A stretch of 41,430 nt of DNA from RGIG529 sp963929765. Its GTDB lineage: Bacteria > Bacillota > Clostridia > Oscillospirales > Oscillospiraceae. The notes beneath the pieces were generated by a model. The model did no database searches. It had not been told where the DNA came from and worked only from the letters and a program-made list of their open reading frames with translations. Of this stretch, positions 7,966-16,743 are shown in pieces. Numbering within the stretch: position 1 is the stretch's first letter; every line of letters starts with the position of its first letter. The stretch is taken from contig CAWVKD010000066.1 of the NCBI GenBank assembly GCA_963929765.1, positions 1 through 41,430 on the forward strand, read 5' to 3'. Position numbers and translations under genes: made by a program.

Positions 7966-9977
7966 ATGTTTCCTCCCTTTTTAAGACGATGGGTGTGCTC
8001 TAATTCTGTATGATTCAAATTGCGGTCAGAGATAGGTGCTTTGGCGATGTTTTTATTGTTTTCTTTTGTGGTTCTTTTTTTGGCTTTTTTACGTGGAAAA
8101 CGTTTTTTCAGTTGGAAAAAGACGGCAGATAAAGGTGGAAGATCCACCGTAAGAGAGTATTCCTGTCCATGACAAGGAATTTCTTCTGTTGAGAGAAGGG
8201 AAGAATTCAAATAGCCATTTCCTCCAAATTCTTCTCGATCTGTGTTGAACAGTTCGATGTATTGCCCTGCTTCCGAAACGCCCAATCGATATCCATCCCG
8301 ATGTACAGGGGAAAAGTTACAGAGAAAAAGTAGAGGTTCTCCTTTGTGTCCACGACGCAGAAAAGCAGCAGTATTTCCAAATGTATCATCTGCACAAATC
8401 CAGGAAAATCCCTTCCAGTCAAAGTCAATTTCCCAAAGAGCAGATTGCTCCAGATAAAACTGGCCGATTGCTTTAAAGAAAGCCTGCAATTTTTGGTGTT
8501 CTGGCAGCTCCAGTAAGTGCCAGTCCAAAGATTGGGCAAAATTCCACTCTGCGATCTGTCCAAATTCTGATCCCATAAATAATAATTTTTTTCCAGGATG
8601 TGCCAGCATATAGGCATAAAACACTCGGACGCCAGCCATTTTTTCCTCCATGTTTCCAGGCATTTTCCCAATGAGAGAGCCTTTCATATGGACAACTTCA
8701 TCATGAGAAACCGGAAGAAGGAAATTTTCAGAGAAAGCATACATCAGAGAAAAGGTTAGATCCTTGTGATTGAATTGCCGAAAGTAAGGGTCCAGCTTAC
8801 AATAATGAAATATGTCATTCATCCAGCCCATATTCCATTTGATATTAAATCCAAGCCCACCGGTGTCAACAGGGTGGCTAACACCGGGCCAAGCAGTAGA
8901 CTCTTCCGCGATCATCAGGATATCCGGAAAAAGGCCAAATACAGTCTGGTTGATCTGCTGCAAGAGAGAAATGGCTTCCAAATTTTCTTTTCCACCATAT
9001 CGATTGGGGCGCCAATTCCCATTGGAGCGGCCGTAATCCAGATAGAGCATGGAAGCAACAGCATCCACTCGCAATCCATCAATATGGTACTGTTCCAGCC
9101 AAAAGCGGGCAGAAGAGGTAAGAAAAGAGCGAACTTCGCCCCGCCCATAGTCAAAGACCCTTGTGCCCCAATCTACGTGTTCTTGTAATGTGGTATCTCC
9201 ATATTCATAACAAGGAGCACCGTCGAATTCCATAAGGCCGTGAGCATCCTTTGGAAAGTGAGCAGGGACCCAATCTAAAATAACGCCGATTCCTGCTTGA
9301 TGACATTCATCGATGAGATACATCAAATCATGAGGTGTACCGAATCGGGAAGTAGCAGCAAAATATCCGGTACATTGATATCCCCAGGAGTCATCCAAAG
9401 GATGCTCTGTTAATGGCAAAAATTCTACATGAGTGAATCCCATTTCTTTTACATAAGGAATCAGCCAGGCAGCTACATCTCGATAGCTGAGAAATTCGCC
9501 TTCCCCTGTTCGCCGCCAGGAACCCAAATGAACTTCGTAAATGGCAAGAGGATGGTCATATACGAGATGGGTCTTGCGATAGGAAAACCATTCAGTATCG
9601 TGCCATTCATATCCATCCAGTCTATATAGCTTTGATGCTGTATATGGTCTTGTTTCGGCGTGAAAAGCGTAAGGATCTGCTTTTTCCAATTGAACCCCAT
9701 CTTTGGTTTCCAAAGCATATTTATATGCATCATATTGTTGAACATTCGGAATAAAGGTGAACCAGATGCCAGGCTCTTCCTCTTCCATAGGATGGACATT
9801 GGCTGTCCATTGATTGAATGAGCCGATGACAGAAACGGACACAGCATGTGGTGCCCAAACACGGAACCATGCTCCATCTGCTGTTAGATGTCCACCCATG
9901 ATTTCATGAGCCAAGCTATTGGTTCCCTGATGAAAAGACAACATAGCATGGGAAGAAGGAGGTCCTATTTGCTTCAT
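7962..9977 (-). CDS. glgB: 1,4-alpha-glucan branching enzyme
   Basis: This 671-residue GH13 enzyme cuts alpha-1,4 chains and re-attaches them in alpha-1,6 linkage. An N-terminal CBM48-like domain (about 25-110) precedes the barrel. GH13 regions are visible as DWVPAH (235-240), GLRVDAV with nucleophile D305, IAEES with acid/base E358, and LPVSHDEV with D426. The C-terminus carries an unusual Lys/Arg-rich tail (from about residue 622, with RFPRKKAKKRTTKE), longer and more basic than in most GlgB proteins. It is the first gene of the operon: the promoter at 10026-10054 lies about 50 bases upstream, and AGGAG precedes the ATG. It overlaps glgC by four bases. Confidence 0.96.
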   Translation of the reverse strand: MKQIGPPSSHAMLSFHQGTNSLAHEIMGGHLTADGAWFRVWAPHAVSVSVIGSFNQWTANVHPMEEEEPGIWFTFIPNVQQYDAYKYALETKDGVQLEKADPYAFHAETRPYTASKLYRLDGYEWHDTEWFSYRKTHLVYDHPLAIYEVHLGSWRRTGEGEFLSYRDVAAWLIPYVKEMGFTHVEFLPLTEHPLDDSWGYQCTGYFAATSRFGTPHDLMYLIDECHQAGIGVILDWVPAHFPKDAHGLMEFDGAPCYEYGDTTLQEHVDWGTRVFDYGRGEVRSFLTSSARFWLEQYHIDGLRVDAVASMLYLDYGRSNGNWRPNRYGGKENLEAISLLQQINQTVFGLFPDILMIAEESTAWPGVSHPVDTGGLGFNIKWNMGWMNDIFHYCKLDPYFRQFNHKDLTFSLMYAFSENFLLPVSHDEVVHMKGSLIGKMPGNMEEKMAGVRVFYAYMLAHPGKKLLFMGSEFGQIAEWNFAQSLDWHLLELPEHQKLQAFFKAIGQFYLEQSALWEIDFDWKGFSWICADDTFGNTAAFLRRGHKGEPLLFLCNFSPVHRDGYRLGVSEAGQYIELFNTDREEFGGNGYLNSSLLSTEEIPCHGQEYSLTVDLPPLSAVFFQLKKRFPRKKAKKRTTKENNKNIAKAPISDRNLNHTELEHTHRLKKGGNI

Positions 9978-10025
9978 AATACAGCTCCTATTCTGGTTTT
10001 TTGTTTGGACAATATAATCAATTTT

Positions 10026-10054
10026 ATTATATCACTAAAGCGAGGAAGTCTCAA
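10026..10054 (-). promoter_or_regulatory. Sigma-A promoter of the glgBCDAP operon (extended -10)
   Basis: On the minus strand the -35 is TTGAGA (10049-10054), the spacer is 17 bases and the -10 is TATAAT (10026-10031), preceded by TGA so that it forms an extended TGnTATAAT. The start point should be near 10019, giving a leader of about 40 bases to glgB. No operator-like repeat was recognised around it. Confidence 0.85.
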
Positions 10055-10221
10055 TCATTGGAAAGAAAGTGTATTACCAGAAATCTACATGAAAAGATTC
10101 CGAAAATTAGCCATTCCTTCCTACACAAAAGATGCTTCTTCCCTTTTCTATGACATCTTTAGGTTTTTTTTGAGGGATAACGACAGGATACCTAAAATAG
10201 AAAGGAAGAAGATCGTTATCC

Positions 10222-10260
10222 AAAGAAGAACGGCAGAACAGCGAATGCTGTTCTGCCGTT
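10222..10260 (-). terminator. Rho-independent terminator of the rimP-ribF operon
   Basis: A perfect 14-bp stem (10229-10242 with 10247-10260) closes a four-base loop, and on the minus strand is followed by CTTCTTT. It starts seven bases after the ribF stop codon and separates this operon from the glycogen operon promoter. Confidence 0.88.
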
Positions 10261-10266
10261 AGGAAA

Positions 10267-11181
10267 CTACAAGGTATGATGCTGGGAAAAATATTCTTTT
10301 GTCTGTTCTACGTTGTGAGCGATTTCTGCTGTTAATTCGTCCAAAGACGAAAATTTTTGTTCCGGCCTCAAAAAATGATAAAATTCCAAACGGACCATTT
10401 CATCATATAGATTACCTTCGAAATCCAACAGAAAACTTTCCACAGAAATACGATCCTCATCGTCAACAGTAGGACGAATCCCCACATTTGTGACAGCAGG
10501 ACAGGAAGAGCCGTCAGAGAAAAATACTTTTGTGACGTAAACGCCAAAAGCAGGGTAAAGTAACGATTCCTCACATTGTATATTGATGGTAGGAAATCCC
10601 AATGTCTTGCCCAGCTTTTTTCCATGGACTACCCGACCAGATAGAACATGAGGGTGTCCCAGAAAGAAAGCAGCACGATCCATTTCTCCCTGTGCGACCA
10701 AGGTGCGAATATAGGAAGAACTAACCGTTGTATGATCTAATTCAATTTTTGGTATAATGGTACAGCCAATACCAAGAGCATGACATTTTTCCTCTAAGCG
10801 ATGGGGGTTACCTTCCCCTCGATACCCAAAATGAAAATCATGGCCTGCCACGAGATAAACAGCATTGCAGTCTCGAATCAAAAAATCAGTAATGAAAGTT
10901 TCCCAAGGCATCCGCATCATTCGTTCATCAAAATGAGCAAAAATGACTTCATTGATTCCAAATAAACGACGCATCAAATCAGCACGATCGGTTTTGGAAT
11001 TCAGTAGAGGAACAGGCTGACCAACCGTGAGTGTTTCTGGATGTACGTCAAATGTGACAACAGCAGGGGAAATGTTCATCTCCTGTGCTATACGCACAGT
11101 TTCGTTTAAAAGTGCGGCGTGACCCAGATGTACGCCATCAAAAAATCCAAGAGCAATCACTCGTTTCTGTTCTGTTTCCAA
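10267..11181 (-). CDS. ribF: Bifunctional riboflavin kinase/FAD synthetase
   Basis: RibF converts riboflavin to FMN and FMN to FAD. The N-terminal adenylyltransferase domain shows ALGFFDGVHLGHAALL (about 10-25) and later VAGHDFHFGYRGEGN; the C-terminal flavokinase domain shows LGHPHVLSGRVVHGKKLG and LGFPTINI. The longest frame extends far into truB, but its first codons read like antisense noise. Two realistic starts exist: ATG at 11196 without a Shine-Dalgarno, and TTG at 11181 preceded by GAGGTG at good spacing, which I prefer (304 residues). Either start overlaps the 3' end of truB (ending 11186) or lies five bases beyond it. It is the last gene of the rimP operon, directly before the terminator. 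Confidence 0.94.
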   Translation of the reverse strand: METEQKRVIALGFFDGVHLGHAALLNETVRIAQEMNISPAVVTFDVHPETLTVGQPVPLLNSKTDRADLMRRLFGINEVIFAHFDERMMRMPWETFITDFLIRDCNAVYLVAGHDFHFGYRGEGNPHRLEEKCHALGIGCTIIPKIELDHTTVSSSYIRTLVAQGEMDRAAFFLGHPHVLSGRVVHGKKLGKTLGFPTINIQCEESLLYPAFGVYVTKVFFSDGSSCPAVTNVGIRPTVDDEDRISVESFLLDFEGNLYDEMVRLEFYHFLRPEQKFSSLDELTAEIAHNVEQTKEYFSQHHTL

Positions 11182-11185
11182 TTGT

Positions 11186-12079
11186 TCACACCTCATAAAA
11201 ACTTTTGATAGACTTGAGCAAAGTACGGGAGCCCTGTTGCTCCAATGTGCCGAGCAAAAGAAATTCTCCTGTTTCGCCATCATAAGCGCGATAAATCCCG
11301 GGAGTGGTATTTTCAATGGGGACGGAAGCGCCATTACGGCATTTTTTTGTAAGAGAGGGGGGCACGTCCAAGGAGGGATATTCTAAAAAGCACTGATCCA
11401 CAGGCAAGAGGAAATCAAAGTTTTTATTGTCTGCCAGCTTTTGTTCCACTTGCTCCAGGGAAACGGCTTGTTCTATGGTAAAACAAGAAGATCGTATTCT
11501 CTGAAGAGAATACATGCTACCACCACAACCAAGAGCCCGTCCAATATCATGACACAGCGTGCGAATATAAGTGCCTTTGGAACAGACAATTCGCAAAAGA
11601 TAGTCAGATTTGTTACATTGCTCCAATAATTCTAAAGTGTGAATAGTGATAGCACGAGGCTCACGTATTACTTCTTTCCCACGACGTGCAAGCTCATATA
11701 ATTTTTTCCCATTTTGTTTGATTGCCGAATACATAGGTGGAATCTGCTGTAAATTGCCCCGAAAAGCGCAAAGCACTTGTTCCAAAGAAGCTCGATCTGA
11801 TTCTACAGGTCTTGTTTCCAGAATAGTACCGGTACAGTCCTGGGTATCAGTGCAAATGCCCAAACGCAAACCTGCGACATATTCTTTGGTCCCGTTCATC
11901 ACAAATTCAACAGCTCTTGTTGCTCTTCCAACGAAGATAGGCAATACACCTGTTGCCATTGGATCTAATGTTCCCCCATGACCAATTCGTCTTTCCTTCA
12001 ACAGGCGTCGTAAACGTGCAACAACATCGTGAGATGTCCAGCCGGCAGGTTTGTCTATAACGATAATACCGTTGGGCAT
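11186..12079 (-). CDS. truB: tRNA pseudouridine-55 synthase
   Basis: TruB converts U55 of the tRNA T-loop to pseudouridine. The 297-residue protein begins MPNGIIVIDKPAGWTSHDVV and carries the catalytic motif GHGGTLDPMATGVLP, with the nucleophilic aspartate at residue 39. VGRATRAVEF, PPMYSAIKQNGKKLYELAR and CSKGTYIRTLCHDIG are further family signatures. It starts two bases after the nrnA stop codon and leads into ribF, an arrangement common in Firmicutes. Confidence 0.97.
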   Translation of the reverse strand: MPNGIIVIDKPAGWTSHDVVARLRRLLKERRIGHGGTLDPMATGVLPIFVGRATRAVEFVMNGTKEYVAGLRLGICTDTQDCTGTILETRPVESDRASLEQVLCAFRGNLQQIPPMYSAIKQNGKKLYELARRGKEVIREPRAITIHTLELLEQCNKSDYLLRIVCSKGTYIRTLCHDIGRALGCGGSMYSLQRIRSSCFTIEQAVSLEQVEQKLADNKNFDFLLPVDQCFLEYPSLDVPPSLTKKCRNGASVPIENTTPGIYRAYDGETGEFLLLGTLEQQGSRTLLKSIKSFYEV

Positions 12080-12081
12080 AA

Positions 12082-13059
12082 TTACCTCCCTGTCATGTCT
12101 TGATGGGGACGACCAAGAACTTCACGAATGGCATCCAGCAGGGCTTTTTTTGCCTTTTCTACAGGATATGGCATGGTACAGCCGGATGCAGCAGCATGAC
12201 CACCACCGCCAAAAATGGCACATACAGTAGATGCATTAAGGTATGATGGAGTTGTACGCAAAGAAATTTTTGTGGTTCCGTCTTCCTGCTCCCGGATGGT
12301 GGCAGCAACTTCCACTCCCTCAATTCGACCTGGAATATCTGCCAGATCTTCTGCATCATCCTCTGTTGCACCAACTTCATCTAAAAGCGCACGAGTTACC
12401 GCTGAAATAGCGATGGTGCCATTGTCAAAAAACGACATGGAAGAAACAAGTTTTGCTTCTAAGTGCATACGCCGCAGAGATTTGGTTCGAAAGTGCAGAC
12501 GATTGACTGTTTGATAATCAATGCCGCTGTTCATAAGCGCACCTGCAATAAAGTGCGTTTGCCCAGTGGTGTTGCTATACTGGAAACAACCTGTATCTGT
12601 TGCAATAGCCATGTAAATGGGAAGAGCAAATGGGGGAGAGATGGTTTCATTACATGCCAGTGCAATACGATAGATCAATTCTCCACATGCAGCACAAGAA
12701 GGATCTACGCAGCAATCCTTAGCATATCCTTCATAAGAAGGATGATGGTCGATAGCCAAATCAATGCTATCACGATACGCTTCGCCGTTGACTTGAAGGA
12801 GAGAAAGGGAAGCCGTATCTACAGAGATCACATAGGATGGAGTGAATGTTTCGGGCGCCAAGTAGGGAGAAAGGTATGGCGCCAAATGGCGTGTTGCGCC
12901 AGGGTTGGGAAGGACATAAGCTGTTTTTCCCATTTGACGAAGCAGGGCACAGAGACCAGCAGCACAACCGATGGTGTCACCATCTGGTCGAAGATGGGTT
13001 AGAATGAGAATGGAATCCTGCGTTCGTAAAATGGTGGCCACTTGTTGGTCTGTCATCAT
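12082..13059 (-). CDS. nrnA: DHH/DHHA1 phosphoesterase, bifunctional oligoribonuclease/PAP phosphatase type
   Basis: This 325-residue DHH-family enzyme is expected to degrade nano-RNAs and to hydrolyse 3'-phosphoadenosine 5'-phosphate, as shown for Bacillus NrnA. Metal-binding motifs are ILTHLRPDGDT (about 19-29), VISVDTAS, and IDHHPSYEGY, which supplies the name-giving DHH. The DHHA1 substrate-binding domain is marked by GGGGHAAASGCTM near the C-terminus. The first of two adjacent ATG codons has GGAG nine bases upstream. It lies between rbfA and truB, the usual place in this operon. Cyclic-di-nucleotide-derived pGpG or pApA turnover is another activity known for relatives. Confidence 0.92.
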   Translation of the reverse strand: MMTDQQVATILRTQDSILILTHLRPDGDTIGCAAGLCALLRQMGKTAYVLPNPGATRHLAPYLSPYLAPETFTPSYVISVDTASLSLLQVNGEAYRDSIDLAIDHHPSYEGYAKDCCVDPSCAACGELIYRIALACNETISPPFALPIYMAIATDTGCFQYSNTTGQTHFIAGALMNSGIDYQTVNRLHFRTKSLRRMHLEAKLVSSMSFFDNGTIAISAVTRALLDEVGATEDDAEDLADIPGRIEGVEVAATIREQEDGTTKISLRTTPSYLNASTVCAIFGGGGHAAASGCTMPYPVEKAKKALLDAIREVLGRPHQDMTGR

Positions 13060-13113
13060 GAATATTTGCTCCTTTTCTCACGCATGAACTTTATTGCGAC
13101 TGATGAAGTGCAA

Positions 13114-13470
13114 TTAGTTGGATTCCTGTTCTTTTTCCTCGATTTGCTTTAATATCTCAAATACATGGGCACCCTTGTCAATGGAATCATCCAATGCAAA
13201 TACCAGTTCTGGGACATACCGTAATGCAAGTGCATTGCCTAATTCACGGCGCAGCCAGCCAGATGCGGATTTCAGACCTTTCAGCACTTCTTTCGACCGC
13301 TCTTTTTCCAATGCACTGACAAATACCTTTGCATAACGCAGATCCGGTGTAGCTTCTACAGCGGTAATGCTAACCACTCCTTGCACGCGTGGATCTTTCA
13401 TTGCGCGAAGTAGACGGGAAAGTTCACGTGTTAATTCTTCGTTGATTCTACCAATTCGATTGCTGCTCAT
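13114..13470 (-). CDS. rbfA: 30S ribosome-binding factor RbfA
   Basis: This small (118-residue) KH-type protein binds immature 30S subunits and helps mature the 5' end of 16S rRNA. The N-terminus MSSNRIGRINEELTRELSRL, then DPRVQGVVSITAVEATPDL and AKVFVSAL, match the family closely, and the length is typical. GGAGG lies six bases before the ATG. A conspicuous hairpin lies in the gap between infB and rbfA (13520-13549). Confidence 0.95.
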   Translation of the reverse strand: MSSNRIGRINEELTRELSRLLRAMKDPRVQGVVSITAVEATPDLRYAKVFVSALEKERSKEVLKGLKSASGWLRRELGNALALRYVPELVFALDDSIDKGAHVFEILKQIEEKEQESN

Positions 13471-13519
13471 ACTTCCTCCAAATCATAACAGGCCATATTC
13501 CTGTATGAATGTGACAGAG

Positions 13520-13549
13520 ACGCTTACCAGCAAATGAGCTGGTAAGCGT
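13520..13549 (-). other. Intercistronic hairpin between infB and rbfA
   Basis: A perfect 12-bp inverted repeat (13520-13531 with 13538-13549, loop of six) lies four bases after the infB stop. On the minus strand it is followed by TCTCTGTCAC rather than a T-tract, so it is a poor terminator. It may stabilise the upstream mRNA end, mark a processing site, or act as a partial terminator that lowers rbfA-ribF expression. Confidence 0.7.
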
Positions 13550-13553
13550 ATGT

Positions 13554-15896
13554 TTATACTTCGATTTGCTCCATAACAAAGGCTTCAATGATATCGCCTT
13601 CTTTAATGTCACTGTATTTTTCGATGCCAATTCCGCATTCGTAGCCTGCTGCCACTTCTTTCACGTCGTCTTTGAAACGTCTCAATGAAGCTAAAACACC
13701 TTCATGGATGACCACACCATCTCGAACAATGCGCACTTGTGCGGAACGAGATACTTTTCCATCTGTAACATAGGACCCTGCGATGGTGCCGGAGCCTGTT
13801 ACCTTGTAAACCAACCGAACTTCTGCACGACCCAGGTAGACTTCTTTGAATTTGGGTGCCAGCATGCCTTTCATGGCAGCTTCCATTTCCTCAATACAAT
13901 CATAAATAACACGATACATCCGCATGTCAACATTTAAACGTGCAGCATGATCCCGTGCAGCGTGTTCAGGACGTACATTAAAGCCAACAATAATAGCATT
14001 GGCGGTGGAAGCTAACATGACGTCATTTTCAGAAATAGCACCAACACCACTGTGGATGACTTTAACACGCACCTCAGAATTAGATAATTTTTCCAAAGAT
14101 GCTTTCAATGCCTCAGCAGAACCTTGAACATCTGCCTTTACGATAATATTCAAATCCTTGATCTCGCCTTGCTGAATTTGAGAGAATAAATCCTCTAAAG
14201 TTACTTTTTGCCCCATAGACTTGTTGGCAGCATCTTTTTCTTCCTGTTTACGCTGTTCCACCAATTCCCGTGCCATCCGTTCGTCTGCCACTGCGTGGAA
14301 TGTATCTCCAGCTCCTGGTACTTCAGACATGCCAATGATTTCCACGGGGACAGACGGTCCAGCAGAGTCAACTTTTTCCCCTTTTTCGTTGGTCATGGCG
14401 CGGACCCGACCAACGGAAGTACCTGCAATAATAACATCGCCCTGGTGAAGAGTCCCATTTTGTACCAAAAGAGTAGCAACCGGTCCACGACCTTTGTCTA
14501 GACGGGCTTCAATAACAGTACCACGAGCACTGCGGTTTGGGTTGGCTTTTAGCTCACGCATTTCTGCTGTAAGAATGACCATTTCTAGAAGATTGTCAAT
14601 TCCTTCTCCGGTTTTTGCGGAAATCTTGCAGAAGATGGTATCTCCTCCCCATTCTTCCGGAACCAATTCATATTCTGTAAGTTGTTGCATGATTTTATCA
14701 GGATTTGCACCAGGTTTATCGATTTTATTGGCAGCAACAATGATGGGAATTCCCGCGGATTTTGCATGGTTGATAGCTTCTACCGTTTGAGGCATGATGC
14801 CGTCATCAGCTGCTACAACAAGAATGGCGATATCTGTTATCATGGCACCACGGGCGCGCATGGATGTGAAAGCCTCATGACCTGGGGTATCTAAGAATGT
14901 GATGGTTTTGCCGTTTGTTTCCACTTGATATGCGCCGATGTGTTGGGTAATGCCACCAGCCTCTCCAGACACTACATTGGCTTGGCGAATTTTATCCAAG
15001 AGCGATGTTTTACCATGGTCAACATGACCCATAACAACAACGACAGGGCTACGAGGAACCAAGTTTTCTTCCTCATCTTCCGAAACATCGATGAGACGCT
15101 CCTCGATGGTGACAATCACTTCTTTTTCTACTTTGCATCCCAATTCCATTGCAACCAAAGCCGCAGTATCATAATCAATAATCTCAGATACAGAAGCCAT
15201 TACACCTAATTTTACAAGCTGCTTTACAACTTCTGCGCCTGTTTTTTTCATTCGGGATGCCAGTTCTCCAACGCCAATTTCGTCAGGAATTTGGACTTTC
15301 AAAGGTGGTTTTTTTGTAATCTCCATCTGAAGACGACGCAATTTTTCCTGCTCTTCCTGACGTTTTTTGTTTCCATAGTTTCCGTTGTTTCGACGCTGGC
15401 TGTTGCTGTTGCGGAACTTTTCTTTGCCCGTTTTAATGTGCTGCGCGCGCTCAGGAGCCAGTTTCTCCAAACGCTCATCATATCGATCTAAGTTAACAGA
15501 TGTAGTCTTTCGGGTATCTACAATTTTCTTCTGTGGGATTTTAGAAATTGGTTTTTGAGATACAGGGGAAGAAACAGGTTGAGATGCAGCAGGTTGAGAT
15601 GCAGCAGGTTTGGATGTTGGTGCTGGTTTTTGCCCATTGGCCTTTTTTGCAGGCACTGTATGTTCTGATGCTTTATGAGAGGTTGCGCCGCCATCAGCAA
15701 AAATTTCATCCATAGCTGAGACCTGGTTATGCTGGGTGAGGTAATCAAAAATGATGGATAATTCATGATCATCTAAAACCTGCATGTGATTTTTAGGGGG
15801 ATTGGCATAGGTGGTCAAGATATCCATAATCACTTTTGACCCTACACCAAAATCTTTTGCTACTTCATGTACTCGATATTTGTTTAAACTACTCAA
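13554..15896 (-). CDS. infB: Translation initiation factor IF-2
   Basis: IF-2 is the GTPase that places fMet-tRNA on the 30S subunit and promotes subunit joining. In this 780-residue protein the N-terminal IF2-N fold is seen at about 1-55 (KYRVHEVAKDFGVGSK), then a low-complexity Ala/Ser/Gln/Pro/Lys linker with a pentapeptide repeat, a second IF2-N segment at about 205-250, and the G domain with GHVDHGKT (290-297), DTPGH (336-340) and NKID (390-393). Domains II-IV follow, ending in GYECGIGIEKYSDIKEGD. The start is TTG at 15894-15896 with GGAGG nine bases upstream; no better in-frame codon exists. The gene sits between ylxQ and rbfA. Confidence 0.97.
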   Translation of the reverse strand: MSSLNKYRVHEVAKDFGVGSKVIMDILTTYANPPKNHMQVLDDHELSIIFDYLTQHNQVSAMDEIFADGGATSHKASEHTVPAKKANGQKPAPTSKPAASQPAASQPVSSPVSQKPISKIPQKKIVDTRKTTSVNLDRYDERLEKLAPERAQHIKTGKEKFRNSNSQRRNNGNYGNKKRQEEQEKLRRLQMEITKKPPLKVQIPDEIGVGELASRMKKTGAEVVKQLVKLGVMASVSEIIDYDTAALVAMELGCKVEKEVIVTIEERLIDVSEDEEENLVPRSPVVVVMGHVDHGKTSLLDKIRQANVVSGEAGGITQHIGAYQVETNGKTITFLDTPGHEAFTSMRARGAMITDIAILVVAADDGIMPQTVEAINHAKSAGIPIIVAANKIDKPGANPDKIMQQLTEYELVPEEWGGDTIFCKISAKTGEGIDNLLEMVILTAEMRELKANPNRSARGTVIEARLDKGRGPVATLLVQNGTLHQGDVIIAGTSVGRVRAMTNEKGEKVDSAGPSVPVEIIGMSEVPGAGDTFHAVADERMARELVEQRKQEEKDAANKSMGQKVTLEDLFSQIQQGEIKDLNIIVKADVQGSAEALKASLEKLSNSEVRVKVIHSGVGAISENDVMLASTANAIIVGFNVRPEHAARDHAARLNVDMRMYRVIYDCIEEMEAAMKGMLAPKFKEVYLGRAEVRLVYKVTGSGTIAGSYVTDGKVSRSAQVRIVRDGVVIHEGVLASLRRFKDDVKEVAAGYECGIGIEKYSDIKEGDIIEAFVMEQIEV
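15576..15611. repeat. 15-bp tandem repeat inside the infB linker
   Basis: The unit at 15576-15590 is repeated exactly at 15591-15605, and six bases at 15606-15611 nearly begin a third copy. On the coding strand it encodes the pentapeptide AASQP twice, in the flexible linker before the IF-2 G domain, where copy-number changes would be tolerated. Confidence 0.8.
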
Positions 15897-16038
15897 ATCA
15901 AGCCACCTCCGTTGATTAGGGTGTATACTTTGAAAAAGGTATTATCAAATAAGGTCCCTTCCCAAAGGTAACTGGGACGGATGATCATTATCAATAAAAT
16001 AAATAAAAAAATTGACGTTCAATTTTAGAATGAACTGA
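15897..16038 (-). other. ylxQ-infB gap with two hairpins (possible infB leader)
   Basis: This 142-base AT-rich gap is long for the operon. On the minus strand an A/T-rich 8-bp stem with loop (16008-16026) is followed by a long T-rich run, resembling a weak terminator. A second hairpin (15954-15978, closed by GTCCC/GGGAC) lies nearer infB. The TTGATA and TATACA hexamers downstream are 15 bases apart, so a promoter is not convincing. Attenuation or an extra infB entry point is possible but unproven. Confidence 0.4.
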
Positions 16039-16455
16039 TCACTTATATCGCTTTTTTTTGCTGACCCGTTGTTCCGTTTGACGCTGCTGTATGAAGTGCG
16101 TTGATCTTTCTTCAAGAATGGTGACAGCCTCTCGGTATGTGGATGTGCCGTAGAAGGCGAAGAGTTTTTTCACAATGGCTTTTGCAAGACCTATATCAGT
16201 GAATGCCAAAATAGCCAAAGAACTTCGCCCAGTAGCCTGCCCTAGTTCTTCTTTGGTGTAGGGAAGTATAAGGAAAAGTACGTTTTCTGATTGTGACAAT
16301 CGACTGGCGCGACGCATTGTGTTTTCCGCCGCATCTTTTGCAATTAGGATAAGGAAGCAAGTTCTGGTTTTGGTTGCAAAGCCAACTGGTTCCTCGCCAA
16401 GGGCTAGTTTTCCTGCCTTTTTTGCAATCCCCAAAAAACGCAGAATATTATCCAT
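16039..16455 (-). CDS. L7Ae-family RNA-binding protein YlxQ
   Basis: The protein is 138 residues from the ATG at 16455, which has GGAGG six bases upstream and overlaps the ylxR stop by eight bases. The N-terminus MDNILRFLGIAKKAGKLALG and the segment FLILIAKDAAENT match the L7Ae/L30e ribosomal-protein-like fold that binds kink-turn RNA. YlxQ proteins are usually about 100 residues; this one has an extra basic tail ending SKKKRYK. The exact cellular role of YlxQ is not established. A longer frame upstream of 16455 lies wholly inside ylxR and was not used. Confidence 0.88.
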   Translation of the reverse strand: MDNILRFLGIAKKAGKLALGEEPVGFATKTRTCFLILIAKDAAENTMRRASRLSQSENVLFLILPYTKEELGQATGRSSLAILAFTDIGLAKAIVKKLFAFYGTSTYREAVTILEERSTHFIQQRQTEQRVSKKKRYK

Positions 16456-16720
16456 CTGTTTCCTCCAATTGGGCTGCAAGAGATTCGTAGATTTCTGGCG
16501 GGATAGAAGTGGAAAACGCGCGCTCAATGCCCTTGGACTTTCGTGCTTTGGCGAGACAAGAAGCCTGTGGGCAGATATACGTTCCGCGTCCAGGCATTTT
16601 CCCTTTTAAATCCAAAGAGATGATACCTTCTGGTGATTTAACAATACGAATCAATTCTTTCTTTGGCTTCATTTCGCGGCATCCAATACATTGCCGCATT
16701 GGGACTTTCTTTTGCGCCAT
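16448..16720 (-). CDS. YlxR family RNA-binding protein (DUF448)
   Basis: This 90-residue protein begins MAQKKVPMRQCIGCREMKPK and contains the conserved GRGTYICPQASC segment. These are the two signature blocks of the YlxR family, found between nusA and infB in most Firmicutes. Homologues bind RNA or nucleoid components and have been proposed as transcriptional regulators, and one is linked to RNase P; the role here is not known. It follows nusA by 23 bases and overlaps ylxQ by eight. Confidence 0.92.
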   Translation of the reverse strand: MAQKKVPMRQCIGCREMKPKKELIRIVKSPEGIISLDLKGKMPGRGTYICPQASCLAKARKSKGIERAFSTSIPPEIYESLAAQLEETDG

Positions 16721-16743
16721 AGGATACCTCTTTTCTTTGGATA

